From: Zeus faber
Taxonomy: Eukaryota > Chordata > Actinopteri > Zeiformes > Zeidae
Reading direction: 5' to 3'
DNA: 64,000 bases
Assembly (NCBI GenBank): GCA_960531495.1
Contig: OY482855.1
Coordinates: forward strand, 8,279,026 to 8,343,025
Shown in pieces: positions 1 through 17,000 of the stretch. The position numbers and the translations under genes are program-made. Below the pieces are notes generated by a model that did not search any database, was not told the origin of the DNA, and saw only the letters and a list, made by a program, of their open reading frames with translations. How positions within the stretch are numbered: position 1 is the stretch's first letter; every line of letters starts with the position of its first letter.

Positions 1-960
1 ATGCATGTGGAGGAATTTTGATTGAATAAGTGTGTGTGTTCCTGTGTGTACAAAGGCCTACCTCTGTCTGTCTGTGTGTACATGTTTATGTACATGGTAT
101 CTATATAAGTCCATGTACATCCGTGTGTGTTTGGGTATAACTATGCATGCATTGCATCCGTGTGTCTGTGTGTGTGTGTGTGTGGGGGGGGGGCTTTGTC
201 AGATTAAAGTGCTTCTAATTCACCGCGTTAAGGAGCACACTGTCGGTTCCCTATCACAATATCAGCCATGGGAATATCACACTCTGCTCTGCCCGCAGGT
301 TAGACGCAAGCATGAGCTCACTTCATCTTTCAGAACCACCCCCCCCCTCTCTCCCTCTCCATCTGTATTTTTTCTCTCAATCTTTCATCGATCTGGCCGC
401 TACACAGATCCATCAATCTGTCATCCTTTATTGAGCCCTTCCATCGTTATCTAATTTTATGATTTTATCCATCATCTATCCATCACTGATATATCTCTAT
501 CTCTATCTATCCGTTTATATCATGTTATCGATCATCTTTTGTATTACATTTCTGACTCTTTGTTTCCCTTCCAAATGCAAGTCAGTGCTTTCCCCCGATA
601 CTCAACCACCCCCGCAGCCCTCCCGTCAGCCTCCCTCTCTTTCTCTCTCTCCCTCTTTTATTGATGTATCGTACTCACAATGCCACAATTTCCATCACTT
701 TTCCCTCGCCCTGGCAGGAATTTTCCACCCATCTGCTTTCCCCTTGACTTCCTCCTCCCTTCATCGTGCCCCTATTTCTCCATCTTTCGTGCAGTTTCTT
801 TTCCACCCATATCTGATAAGTATTCACCACGAGCGCCGACATATTTAACGCACCCCTTACCCACCCATCCCCTCCCCAACCCACCCAAAAAAAACCACCC
901 ACACCCACGCTCCTCTTCCATCCAGCCTGCGAGTGTATCCTAGCAACCTAACTTTACTAC
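1..960. other. Gene-free low-complexity stretch
   Basis: This stretch is rich in TG, CATC and CT/C runs: a TG tract with a G run near 170-195, ATCT-like repeats near 460-510 and pyrimidine-rich sequence at 590-900. The open frames on both strands follow the simple sequence and have no recognisable domain. I see no gene. Confidence 0.6.
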
Positions 961-2215
961 TAGTTTGGTAACATCAGTCTGACTTCTCTCCCAGGTGCAA
1001 ATTTAAAACTCTCTGTTCTGCATTGATGTGCCTATGGCCGACTGGTAGAGGACATGTTTCCATGGCATCTGACTTGTGCTCCCAAACAAATCACTGACAG
1101 TAACTGCTCACAAAGGTTTGACCCTCATGGCTGACGAGGGGTGCAAAGTGTCTTTTTTGCTTATTTTGTTGCTGTCATCCTCCGGTGCGGATTGGACAGT
1201 AGGAAGACTTGCACTGCTCTCCTAACCCTGTTATTGTGTCATCCGCCATCTACTGCCAATTATTTTTCAGCAGGTCGGCCAAGGATGTGCACTGGGTATG
1301 TACGGCGAAAGGACTGAAAACGGGAAGAAGAAGAAAAAAACAAAGATACTGAGGCACATAGAGCCTGCCGTTCGAGCTGCTGATTCTACTGCTCACTCAT
1401 AATCTCCGATGCTGATAACAAAGGCTGAGGCTGAGTGCAGGAGTACACAAAGGCTCCTTGAGGAAATGTAGTTGCGAGAAGGCGACACAGCGCAATCTCT
1501 TAATTACACACACGGACAATGAACATCCATTCATTAAATTAAAAAGGTAGATGTATAGCAGGTGCTTTCGGCCTTCCCCTCTGCATCGTGGGAGAGATTG
1601 AAATCAGCCATTTGTCTCATGTCATCCCTGAGTCACACCCCGTGCGCAGTGTTACATTGAATTTGCAGACATGCAAATTGAACTTGAACTTCGATTTTTA
1701 ATGAGGGTCATTGACTTCCTCAAGGCCGCTTGGACACAGTGGGGCCGAAAGGAAAACCGGGGTATTTTTTACCCTGAACCTCTTTTTTCAATCTTTGGGA
1801 GTCTTTTAAAAGAATCGTTTCAAGTATTTTGAGATTAGCTTCAGCTGACTACTGCACACCGATCTGCAATACTTGGTAAAACAGGGCAAACATAGTCGCT
1901 GAAGAGGCGATTGCCCCATTGTACTATTTTGTACTACCATAGTACTGCTTTTCTACTTGATGAGCCACTCCATGACTTCCGTTAATTTCTTAACAAATGT
2001 ATGATTTCAATGTTTATTTCAATACCAAGATGTAATTCACCATTTTTATAGGGAACCAAAATGTTTCTATGTGGACTATTCTCAAATGCCCTCTGTGTAC
2101 TTATACATACCATTTCTGTTTTATTAGCCAAACCAATGTTTTTAACATGGTGGACACAGTGAAGGGCATTCAAATGTGAATTATTAAACAACGGCGCTAT
2201 GGCCAAGTCCTAGTT
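961..2215. other. Unannotated intergenic sequence
   Basis: Ordinary AT-balanced sequence with no long open frame and no repeat that I recognise. I see no feature. Confidence 0.4.
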
Positions 2216-2218
2216 GAC

Positions 2219-2395
2219 TAGTTGTTAATATGAGTTGACTGGTTGTGGAAGTGAGTGACTGTTTGATGATGTGAGTTGACTGGTCGGGGATATGAGTTGA
2301 CTGGTTGTTAATATGGGTTGACTGTTTTAGAATATGAGTTGACTGGTTGTTAATATGGGTTGACTGTTTTAGGATGTGAGTTGACTGCTTTGAGA
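2219..2395. repeat. Tandem repeat, about 23-bp unit
   Basis: The motif TGAGTTGACTGG (or TGGGTTGACTG) recurs about seven times at roughly 23-bp spacing, with alternating tails such as TTGTTAATA and TTTTAGAATA. This produces a roughly 46-bp higher-order period. The peptide-like pattern QSTHI read on the minus strand comes from the repeat and is not a protein. Confidence 0.8.
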
Positions 2396-2399
2396 GTAG

Positions 2400-3790
2400 A
2401 GACCCTCTAAACCGTTGTAGCCTACATTTGGCCACTTTATCAAAGTGCAACTCTAACTGACTGCTGGGTATGTCTGCACATTGGCATTGCAAGACCACTG
2501 CACAAATGCTACGGCCCTCTACTTTCCATTCTATGAAATATACACTGACAGCATTTATGCATTATTTTAAGTGCGAACCACATGCATAATATAGCAAGTA
2601 CATGCAAATCATTGGACATTAGCTCTTTTCCTCTCCAACCGCTTTTCTGTCACATCGCATCTCTGTGCCCTTGACCAGGAACGATGAACTACAAAACATG
2701 AAAACCTAATGTAGCTTGCATACTGTACAGAATTCTAGTGCCTTGGAGTCCCTGTACAGGCGCAACACATTAAGGATGATCAGAGAACGTGCTTTGCCTG
2801 CAATTAGAGCCGTGCGGGGGAGTGCGATCAAAAGTTCAATTTGCACCCACTTATTTGCTGGAGTGAGGACCATGGTGGAAAGTTTCAACTTGTCTCTATT
2901 TTCTCCGTTCTCCAGAGTCCATTTTGTGAGTCCCCCCTGGTTCTTCCACCCTATCATCAGAAGCAAACCGGAACGCTTCATTACATTTCCCCACTGACTC
3001 TCATCCCTGTGTTTCTGTGCTTTTTTTAATCCGAGCATTCTTCTATTATGATAATTATACAAGATGAGAGAGATTTGTTTGATCAAATGTCCGTCCACTC
3101 TTACATTGGCTGTATAGGTTGGTAGTAATCATGTCATTAGGGCTTATTCTTTCTGTTCATAATGGACAAAACACTGCTCTAATTTCCCAAAAAGATGTTT
3201 GCCCGCTCCACGCTTCTTCCTGCCGTCCATGCCGCTTCAGCGGTGGGGGATATATCCTTCCTCAGTCCAGGACACAAATGAGAATTTCAGTCTCCCACGG
3301 CGAGGGCCGCTCTCATTTCCTATAAAACATGTTTGGGGTCCCGCCAGCGACGACACAGCCCAATTTAAGGTCCTGACTCAACACTGGGGCCCAGGGGCCC
3401 TCAAAATACGGGCCACTTTATTAGGCAGCGTTGATGGGCTGCCTTGCCGGCAGCAAGGCGGGCGGGTGGGGAGCTGGCCAATGGGAGAAAATTACCCTAT
3501 ATGACTGTGGGAAGAGACAAATGGTAATAGTGGGTGGGCGGGGGGTAGAGGGGGCGGGGGGGGTTCATCCTTAGTTATGTTTTTTTATATTTATTCTGTG
3601 TACGTCCTTCTAATGCTTTGTAAATATTGGCATTTTGTTAGAAGAGTACCATGAATAAATTTGACCGTCGAAAATTGGCCATCAACCTGGCAACAAAGTT
3701 CTGCAAACATGCCAGTGTATCGGCATCCTATAGAAGGTTGAGGATAGAGACAAAAGGCCAGACCTCTACCGGAAAAACACAGACAGATTT
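2400..3790. other. Intergenic sequence, no gene seen
   Basis: No coding signal is visible. 3300-3530 is more GC-rich, with a CCAAT box and a short hairpin (GCCTTGC/GCAAGGC near 3441-3459). It could be a conserved non-coding element, but nothing in the sequence alone proves that. A G-rich run follows at 3530-3570. Confidence 0.35.
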
Positions 3791-3794
3791 AAAG

Positions 3795-4536
3795 TCAAGA
3801 CAAGTTTATTTATAAAGCCCTGAATCACAGTTTAGTCTCAAAGGACTTCACAGGGCCACATTTCACATAGAAATCAACAGCATCCTTTAGTCTTAACTCC
3901 CACCCAGAGAAGGAAACAAACTTCCGGAAGGATCCCACTTCCAGGACGGCCAGGCTGCAATGGGTGCAGAGTGGGGAACATTATTTGCATATATTCAACT
4001 GTATAATATTTGATGTTTAACTAGACAGTTGTTGGAGACTTTAGTTAGCACCTGGTGCATGGTGCTGCAGGTAAGGAATGTGGTCCAGTAGGGATATGGC
4101 CAGCATGAGGACCAGTCCAGGGTCTTGGACTGGTCCTCATGGACCAGGACTCCAGCCACCACAGGAGAAGGTACCGTGTCTGCATAGAAAGCTCCATGCA
4201 TACACTCACACGACTGACCGATAACGTTACTCATGTCCAAAAACACTCCAAAATGCCATAATGGGCTAGTATCCAGGCAATAAGGCAGCTAGATAACATG
4301 GTGCCTGTAGTATTTGATAGTTATATCACCCCTGAAATGAACTGGGAGCCAGTGCAAAGTGGTCAGTATAGGAGTTATAGGGTCAAACTTTCTCGTCTTA
4401 GTCCCGATTCTGGCAGCAGCGTTGTGTACCAACTGGAGTCGTTGGAGAGTGGAGCACATTGCAATAGTCCAGCTGGGATGCTAGAAGTGTGTGAACTATA
4501 CAATGGAACATTGTGAAGAACACAGCATTGCACATT
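3795..4536. repeat. Old dispersed fish repeat, degenerate
   Basis: 3795-3960 (starting near AAGACAAGTTTATTTATAAAGC) and 4290-4510 (AACTGGGAGCCAGTGCAAAG, then CAATAGTCCAGCTGGGATGC) resemble blocks of repeats that recur throughout teleost genomes. I recognise the wording but cannot assign the family safely. A solo LTR is inserted at the right side of the block. Confidence 0.4.
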
Positions 4537-4541
4537 GTAGT

Positions 4542-4849
4542 TGTGACAGTGCCGCCTGCCACACCGCACCTGAGTGGCGTTTTCAGGGCCCTCCGAAACA
4601 GAGACACAGGCAGAGATGTTGTAAACACAGCAGTTTATTGTAGAGGGTGGGCAAGATGTAACAAGCGGGGAGCAGCTGGACCCATGTCGTGACAGAGACT
4701 CTCCCCGTGTGTGTGGGGATGGGTGATTTACCTGTTGCTCGTTGATTGATCTGACAAGCAACAGGCGGTCATCCACCTCTGATCCCGGGCCCAATTATCT
4801 AGACCCAAGACAGGTGTGGCTGCTTCAACCACACCACCCCCACACCACA
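4542..4849 (-). repeat. Solo LTR, copy A, with 5-bp target duplication
   Basis: This is a 308-bp segment. Read on the minus strand it begins TGTGG and ends CACA, with an AATAAA polyadenylation signal in its last third. It is flanked by a perfect 5-bp direct repeat GTAGT (4537-4541 and 4850-4854). TG...CA ends, an internal poly(A) signal and a 5-bp duplication are the hallmarks of a solo LTR left by recombination of an LTR retrotransposon (Ty3/gypsy-like or retrovirus-like). The intact duplication suggests the youngest of the four copies here. It is a fossil with no coding part. Confidence 0.75.
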
Positions 4850-4947
4850 GTAGTCAATCTAGAGAAGCCTTGTTCCAGTGCGGAAGACAAATATGAGACT
4901 AAACTTCTAAATGTCAAGGTAGCCCGTTGAGTGCTGTCCTAGTTCTG

Positions 4948-4951
<4 letters not shown>

Positions 4952-5030
<79 letters not shown>
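4952..5030. repeat. (GA)n microsatellite
   Basis: About 39 uninterrupted GA units. Serine/leucine-rich open frames over it are artefacts. Confidence 0.97.
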
Positions 5031-5032
<2 letters not shown>

Positions 5033-5900
5033 GGGGGAGAGAGCGAGTGAGAGAATTGTGAAATACAGCAAAGGTGAAATCTGGAGCCTTTCTGCTGCAC
5101 ATTATTTTTATTTAAAACATCCCTATATATCCCTACAGAACAGTATTCCAAGGCTCAATGATCGCATTGCTCCCCCAGATGCAGCAAACATTCACAATCT
5201 GTGCAGAGTATGACCCTATGTGTCATTTGTATAAAGCAATTAGTATTTGATATGACTAACTGTCCTCCTATATAGCACAGGGAAAAATATAAAATGACAT
5301 TTAGAGGTGAGCCCTGAAGAACGTTCCTTAAAAATGATTTGGGAAAATAAAGATTAAAAAAAGTCATCAACAGCTCCAGACTTACAAGTCTCCTGTCCTG
5401 CATGTTTCAGAGTCACCAAAAGATTGTTTTTAATAGACGGACGCTGTTTGAAAATCAGCTCACAGAGAAAGAAAAAAAGGGAAATACTCAATGATTTCCG
5501 TCAAACAGGAATTGCAATGTGGGGACTATGACAAAACCCTGGCCTGTGAAAACCCAAGTACTGTGCGTGACACAATATCCTTTGATAATTACAATTTTTT
5601 TACAAAGATGTCATTTGTCATTATTTTCTCTCTGTTGTATGATAGACCTACTGATGAAAAAAAAAGATAAGGTGAACAGTGACTGGTAATTTGATGATTA
5701 TGCTGTCTGGCATTATAATTTATAATAATTATAGTTTAGTAATTATTATTATATAGTCATAATTTAATTATAATTACATATGCCAGCAGAAAGTTGATTG
5801 ATTTTGACTTCATGAGTTGGCTGTGTTGGTCTCATGTTTGTATACAAAACTCAAATAAAGGAATAAGGTGGAGTATCAATAAAGGTGTAATTGCTGAAAT
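5031..5900. other. Intergenic, AT-rich, no gene seen
   Basis: AT-rich sequence without a convincing open frame. Near 5700-5790 it is almost pure AT with TAATTATA patterns. Nothing else recognised. Confidence 0.4.
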
Positions 5901-5902
5901 GA

Positions 5903-5960
<58 letters not shown>
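5903..5960. repeat. Compound (TA)n(CA)n microsatellite
   Basis: About 9 TA units run into about 20 CA units. The run abuts the left end of a Tc1-like element, a family that inserts at TA. Confidence 0.95.
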
Positions 5961-5962
<2 letters not shown>

Positions 5963-6862
5963 CAGCCATAACATTAAAACCACTAACATGTGAAGTGAAT
6001 AACATTGATCATCTCGTTCCAATGGCATCTGTCTCAAGGGGTGGGATGTATGAGGCAGCAAGTGAACAATCAGTTCTTGAAGTTGATGTGTTGGAAGCAG
6101 TAAAAATGGGCAAGTGTAAGCATCTGAGCCACTTTGACAAGGACCAAATTGTGATGACTGGATGGCTGGGTAAGAGCATCTTTAAAATAGTAGGTCTTGT
6201 TGGGTGTTCCCAGTATGCAGTGGTTAGTACCTACCAAAAGTGGTCCAAGGAAGGACAACTGGTGAACCGGCCACAGGGTCATGGGTGCCCATGGCTCACT
6301 GATGCACGTGGGGAGTGACATCTAGCCCATCTGGTTCGATCCCACAGAAAAGCTACTGAAGCACAAACTGCTGAAAAATGTAATGCTGCTATGATAGAAA
6401 AATGTCAGAACACAGTGCATCACAGCTTGCTGCATATGGGGCTGTGTAGCTGCAGACCAGTCAGAGTGTCCATGCTGACCCCTGTCCACCCCCGAAAGCG
6501 CCTACAATGGGCATGTGAGCGTCAGAACTGGACCATGGAGCAATGGAAGGAGGTGGCCTGGTCTGATGAATCACGTTTTCTTCTACATCATGTGGATGAC
6601 TGGGGTTAGGGTCCGATCCGATCGAGTGTCTGTAGGATGTGCTGGAACAACAAGCCTGATCCATGGAGGCCCCACCTCACAACTTACAGGACTTAAAGGA
6701 TCTGCTGCTCACGTCTTGGTGCCTGATACCACAGGACACCTTCAGAGGTCTTGTGGAGTCCATGCCTCCACGGGTCAGAGCTGTTTTGGCGGCAAGAGGG
6801 GGAGCTACACAATATAAGTGGTTTTTAGTGGTGGTTTTAATGTTGTGGCTGATCAGTGTGGA
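5957..6862 (+). mobile_element. Tc1-like DNA transposon remnant 1
   Basis: Left end ATCAGCCATAACATTAAAAC (from about 5961) and right end GTTTTAATGTTGTGGCTGAT (to about 6857) form imperfect terminal inverted repeats. Between them are transposase fragments. An N-terminal helix-turn-helix-like part lies at about 6023-6318 (KGQ-type LSHFDKDQIVMTGWLGKS). A catalytic part at 6391-6609 contains WACERQNWTMEQWKEVAWSDESRF, where SDES holds a DDE-type aspartate. The frame is interrupted and the element, about 0.9 kb, is shorter than intact Tc1 elements, so it is dead. A second copy lies in an rpl23 intron. Confidence 0.8.
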
Positions 6863-6864
6863 TG

Positions 6865-7600
6865 GAAGACTTTATAATGTATTAGGTTGGAGGCCTTATT
6901 GGCGACACATCTCTATTGTGTGCCCCACTCTTATTCATTATTCAGTTATTTGTACTTTTTTTTATTGGTTCCGCTTGACATGAAGTGCATACTTTACATG
7001 TGAAATGCACACAGAAATAACTTGACAAATAAATAAGTCTTCTGTCACACTTCATTTACACTGATCGAAGTCCATTGAACACATCTTACACATTACACAT
7101 CTTAGCTGCCCTTCCTCCATCGTCTTATTTAGAGTGTCATTATTTTTTTTTCTTCCAAATCACACACTGTATTTGTACTTATTACTGCCAGCTACACTGG
7201 TTAAATAAAGGTTAAATAAAAAATAAACCTGCTACCATGGTTGTGGTTTTTTATTTGTGACTGGGATATGTTGAATTTAAAGGCATAATACATTGATCGC
7301 AAAAATAAATAATATATGAAAGGTCGTTTTGGTGTTCATAAAGTCAAGGATTTATAATAAATTAAAAAAAACAAGTGAGTATTTAACTAAAACTATTTTA
7401 TGGTTATATTATCTATACTATTACATGCAACAACAAACGAGCAACAGGGACATTGATTATTTGAGTTCAAATGACTCCCATATAAATATGTACATTTATA
7501 TGGTAAAATAAATAAATGAATAAAATACACCCTAAATGTCAATAAAAACTTTAATTTGTCGGCTGTTCCAGACCGTCACCACTAGGGGGCGATGTGAGCA
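6865..7600. other. AT-rich spacer upstream of rpl23
   Basis: Several AAATAAA-like and poly-A/T stretches with no coding signal. I see no gene. Confidence 0.4.
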
Positions 7601-7618
7601 TGCAGCGCGGCGACATGA

Positions 7619-7691
7619 CCCGGAAGTGGTTCCGCACAACTTTTATATCCCGCAGGCCTTACTTCCGTCTCTCTCTTTCCCTTCTGCAGCC
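7619..7691 (+). promoter_or_regulatory. rpl23 promoter with ETS site and TOP-like leader
   Basis: CCGGAAGTGG at 7620-7629 is a consensus ETS/GABP site. TTTTATATCC at 7641-7650 is a TATA-like box. The pyrimidine tract CTTCCGTCTCTCTCTTTCCC at 7662-7681 just before the ATG looks like the 5' terminal oligopyrimidine (TOP) leader of ribosomal protein mRNAs. The layout is seen in the sequence; the start site within the tract is inferred. Confidence 0.7.
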
Positions 7692-12837
<5,146 letters not shown>

Positions 12838-12859
12838 GCTGGACCCTGCATTTGTTTTC

Positions 12860-12865
12860 AATAAA
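12860..12865 (+). other. rpl23 polyadenylation signal
   Basis: AATAAA 23 nt after the rpl23 stop codon, followed by a GT/T-rich stretch. Very short 3' UTRs of this kind are normal for ribosomal protein genes. Confidence 0.85.
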
Positions 12866-13489
12866 GGTTGTTCTAAAGTCCAATCTTTGTCTTGTGCTGT
12901 TCTGACCAAATGTATTGGTAGAGTACATTGATTGGAAACCTGTTTATACTTCCATGTGCAATTACTGCATCTAGAGATGGACCAAAATAATGTTTTTTGG
13001 AGCGTTACAAAACCTTCAGCCACACCTTTTATTCTGGGAATTCCTTTCTAGTTGTATCCATAATTACTTATATATTACTGATGTACTTCAGATCTGAGGA
13101 AGTTAGTCTTGACATTAATATTCATGAGATGAGCTTTGAGTCACGGAGTCACAAACTTGTGAAGCAAGCTCAAGCGAATGAGCCGTGGACTTTGACAAAT
13201 AATCTCTTGAGCTCTGTAAAAACACAGTATTAGGGGAATAAATGATGTTGATGGCCAAGTGACCAAATTTGTTTAAATTTTGTACCTAAAGTTAAAGGTG
13301 TCGACGTCAGTGACTCTAGCACTGAAAATAAATAAATCTGACTTTCTGTTTAAAATTGCAAAGAGTGTTTGGATCTCTTGACGTTTTTAGAATATCCTAA
13401 ATGCCACTGGGGGATTGGCTTTGAGCTGCACTCCCAACGACTGACCACTGGAGGGTATAATGATTCTGCGTGCATGGTTGAGACATTTC
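12866..13489. other. Spacer between two convergent genes
   Basis: About 620 bp separate the rpl23 and vwc2-like poly(A) signals. It holds AT-rich sequence and a small open frame at 12997-13233 with no recognisable motif. No gene seen. Confidence 0.45.
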
Positions 13490-13495
13490 TTTATT
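13490..13495 (-). other. Candidate polyadenylation signal of the vwc2-like gene
   Basis: Minus-strand AATAAA about 560 nt beyond the stop codon at 14054. It implies a 3' UTR of roughly 0.55 kb and a tail-to-tail arrangement with rpl23. Confidence 0.5.
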
Positions 13496-14053
13496 TGATA
13501 AATTGCGGGTTTCATATACATATTTAACATTTACACCCAATACGATGAGGAAGATGCACAGGAACATGTTGGAGGGAATTGGATATACAACAGGGAAATA
13601 TGGATGTTGTCAACACTTATTTAAAACCTGAATACTATGAGGAGTGATTATGAATATAAGGAAACACTTGGGTCTTGGGTGACAATGACCTTTTGGGGGG
13701 AGATTACACAAACCTTGTAGGTTGTAGACGGTGCTATTTCCATAATACATGGCGTTATGCTGTGTGCCACACAATATAACATCAGTTCCATGTATCACAA
13801 TTTACTACACCTAAAAATCACGACTGATCCATATGTTCTTCGTACAGTGATTCTCCCTGGACTTGCGCTTCTCACAGACGGAGAACAGCGGGGGCCACGG
13901 AAGCTCTTTCCAACCCCACCCCACCTCCACCTGTCATTAAACCAGCTTATTCCTTTTACCCTCAATGACTCCTGCCCAAACCAACAGGCCTAAAGGGGAC
14001 AAATCACTAAATAGGCTATTTTATAGATCGGGGTGAACTAAATTGTTTTTACG

Positions 14054-17000
14054 TCACGGTATCATATCCAATCTGGGACTGAAGGGCCTCCCAGCCCTCC
14101 CGCCGGCGGCCTCGGCTGTGGGGCCCGGGGCGGCGCCCTGCTCCTCGCAGGTGGCCTGGGGGTGCGTGTGCCACGTGCCGTCCTGGTAGATGCAGTAGCA
14201 GACTGTGCGCTCGTCAACATTCACGCGCTCCCCCGCTGGGATCACCCGGTTCCCGGCAAAACAGTTGGGGCCTTGGGGTGAGGGTGGAGGGAGAGAAAGA
14301 AAGAAATAAAATGTGTTCATGCACCGACATTTATATGAATGGACATGAGCGAGTGCATATACTTATATATGCGCAAACTTATTTTTATTATAAGGGAATA
14401 ATTCAATAAATGTGTGCTCTACTGCTTGCAGCGTCACCTTTGGGTGTCGGGATATAAATACAACCTGGATCATGTACTGCTTTGGTCTAAGTGAAACAGA
14501 TCCTGAACCGGTGGGGGACAGGAAGTACAGTTGTCCCAGCGCCAGTTCACCTTTCAATAAAAAAAATTCAAAACAACAGGCCGCTAACCACATTTGGTCT
14601 AGGGGGAGAGGGTGGTTGAAGCGGCCGTCTGTAGTGAAATGTTGCTTTTGAAAATAGAAAACAGGTTAATATCTTTGAAAGTACTGACTGTTTTCTTTCT
14701 ACTTTCAATTTTAATTTGAGAGTTGATTGTAGTTGATGACCCACTATTGAATAGTATCTTATTACTCTGGCCCCAAACAATGAAAAATAGGTTCTCCAGC
14801 TAGTCTTCAAAATTCAAAGAATGGAAACTAGCTCTTGTGTTGCAAGATCAATATTTCAAGGTATTACTAATTCATACAACCCATGTGTTCCAGCCAGAAT
14901 ACCTGCGCCGTGTTCATCAGAACAAGCTCAAGCGTCACACTGAAAGTCAGCTCTATTGGTAGTGATGAAAGGTTTGAGACTTGGTTCTTGAGGAGTCACT
15001 CAGTAAAAAGAGACGTTCAAAAACTCTCGGTTCGTTGGATCCAGTTGGTGCAGCACAGCGAGCGAGGGACGACTTCCCACCGAACGACGGACGAGTCAGA
15101 AGAGTCTGCTCGGCTCTGAGTTGTGAATGGCGTTCTCACAAGACTCCTTTGATTCTGTCACAATGATTCATAGTGGAAGAGCAAATCAGTGCCCTTCAAC
15201 ATGAATTATGGCGAAAGCCTACTCCTTTTTATGCCTCCTCAGAACTTATTTTCAGTCTGTGAGTGGGTCACTCTTGACGAAGTGGCTCCCGACTACTTTA
15301 AGTTGTTTGAAGGATTTGTTCTCTACAAACGAATTATTTGCAACTCTTGCATTACTGACTATTAGTAAGCCATGACAATAAGCACAGTTGTACATGTTTT
15401 GTGACATTTTCAGTGCTTAACAGGGTGGTAGTCAGAAGAAAGGGTTGGTGCGCTTACCAGCCTTGCAGACGGGGCAGCAGTGGTTGGGTTCGTAGGTGGG
15501 GTTGACACAGTGCAGCGCAGGGCAGTCTGAGATGCTGCAGTACACCTGTCTGTTGGCCTCGCAGCGGCACTTCTCACAGCCGGACAACTGACACCCAAAG
15601 AGAAGATAGAGATAAGTACCTTTACTTTCAATTCTTAAGGTACATTTAAGACCAAGTGCCTCGTAACGAGTAGGTGCCCCCACGTTAGAGAAAACGGTGT
15701 AAAGTGCCCTCTAGGTCAGGGTTGCATCCAAAGTCACCGTCGATTAGTGGTTGTGTCAAGAGAGATCACCTGAAGCCATGTAACAGGCAGAGAGAGAGAG
15801 ACAAGTCATTTTTAGCCAAATAAATATAAAATCACTACAGGCACCTCGTATAGTTGAAGTAAAAATCTAAAAACGGAGGGAGAAGATCAGATGAATATTT
15901 ACATATTTACAAAGCTATAGGAACACCCTCATCCGCAGAGCAAGAGTGAGAGAAGCTCAAACCAACTATTCACATATCAGAGAAGAATCAGAGAAAGTAT
16001 AATTCTATACTGTGTATGTATCATAGAGTCAGTTATTTATTATGCAGCATGATGTCTGGGAATGAATTACAATTTAATATATTTGAATGTATTTCTCACA
16101 TTTGCCCTGATCCATAACTGAATAACTGGCTAAATTTGTCACTAGTCGCTTTTCAGAAATAAAGTTGCTAAGAGGGTCTGAAAAGTCGCTAAATCTAGGG
16201 AGAAAGTCCCCAAGTTCGCAACACTGCTCTAGGTTGCCCCTGCCTTAGAGAAAACAAAGTGCCTTCTAGGTTGCCCTCATGTTAGAGAAAATATGAAAAA
16301 AAAAAAAAAGCCCTCTAGGTTGTCCCTATGGTAGAGAAAACATTATAAAGTACCCTCTAGTTTGCTCCCACAGTAAGGAAAATATTATCAAATGGCCTCT
16401 AGAGCAGCGGTTCCAAAGCTGTAGTCTGTGGAGGGTATTGGGGTATTTCAGTGGCACTGTCTTCCCATCAGCCCTATTTTTATTTATTTTAACAGTTTGC
16501 ATACATGGTGGTCCATTAAAGCTCTCGATAACAATCTAGTGGTCCGCACAAGGAAAAGGTTTGGGTGTCCGCCAATCCAGTGGTTTGCCAACCGTCACTG
16601 TGCGTGCCATCCACACAGCCAGACACACGTGGTGGACCGCAACACACACGCACAGTAGAGCCAGGGCGATGTAGCCTTGTCTGGAAACAATGCTCCCCTG
16701 CTGTGTGACGTGATGGAGGACCTTTGCTGGATGAAATGCACTTTCATCCAAAAAAAAATAACTATCGGTCAAATATTTGCATGCGTAATGAGAAAACAGC
16801 TGTGTAAGTTACAAAACCCTAATTCAAAGTGACATTAACATTTTCCAAGACTGGTCTCCTGGCGGGAAGGGTGATCACTTTTAACCCATCAACTTCTCCA
16901 ACTGTTAAAACGAGTCTTCTTGTGGATGGGGCGGTTTTGCATAGAAGGTGTTTCTGCGCTGTTGGATAATGTGAATATTTGCATATTTAATGGGAAAACC

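Noticed and set aside
1030-1110. tRNA-like text (GGCCGACTGGTAGAGGACAT)
   Set aside because: No cloverleaf can be drawn and the B box is absent.
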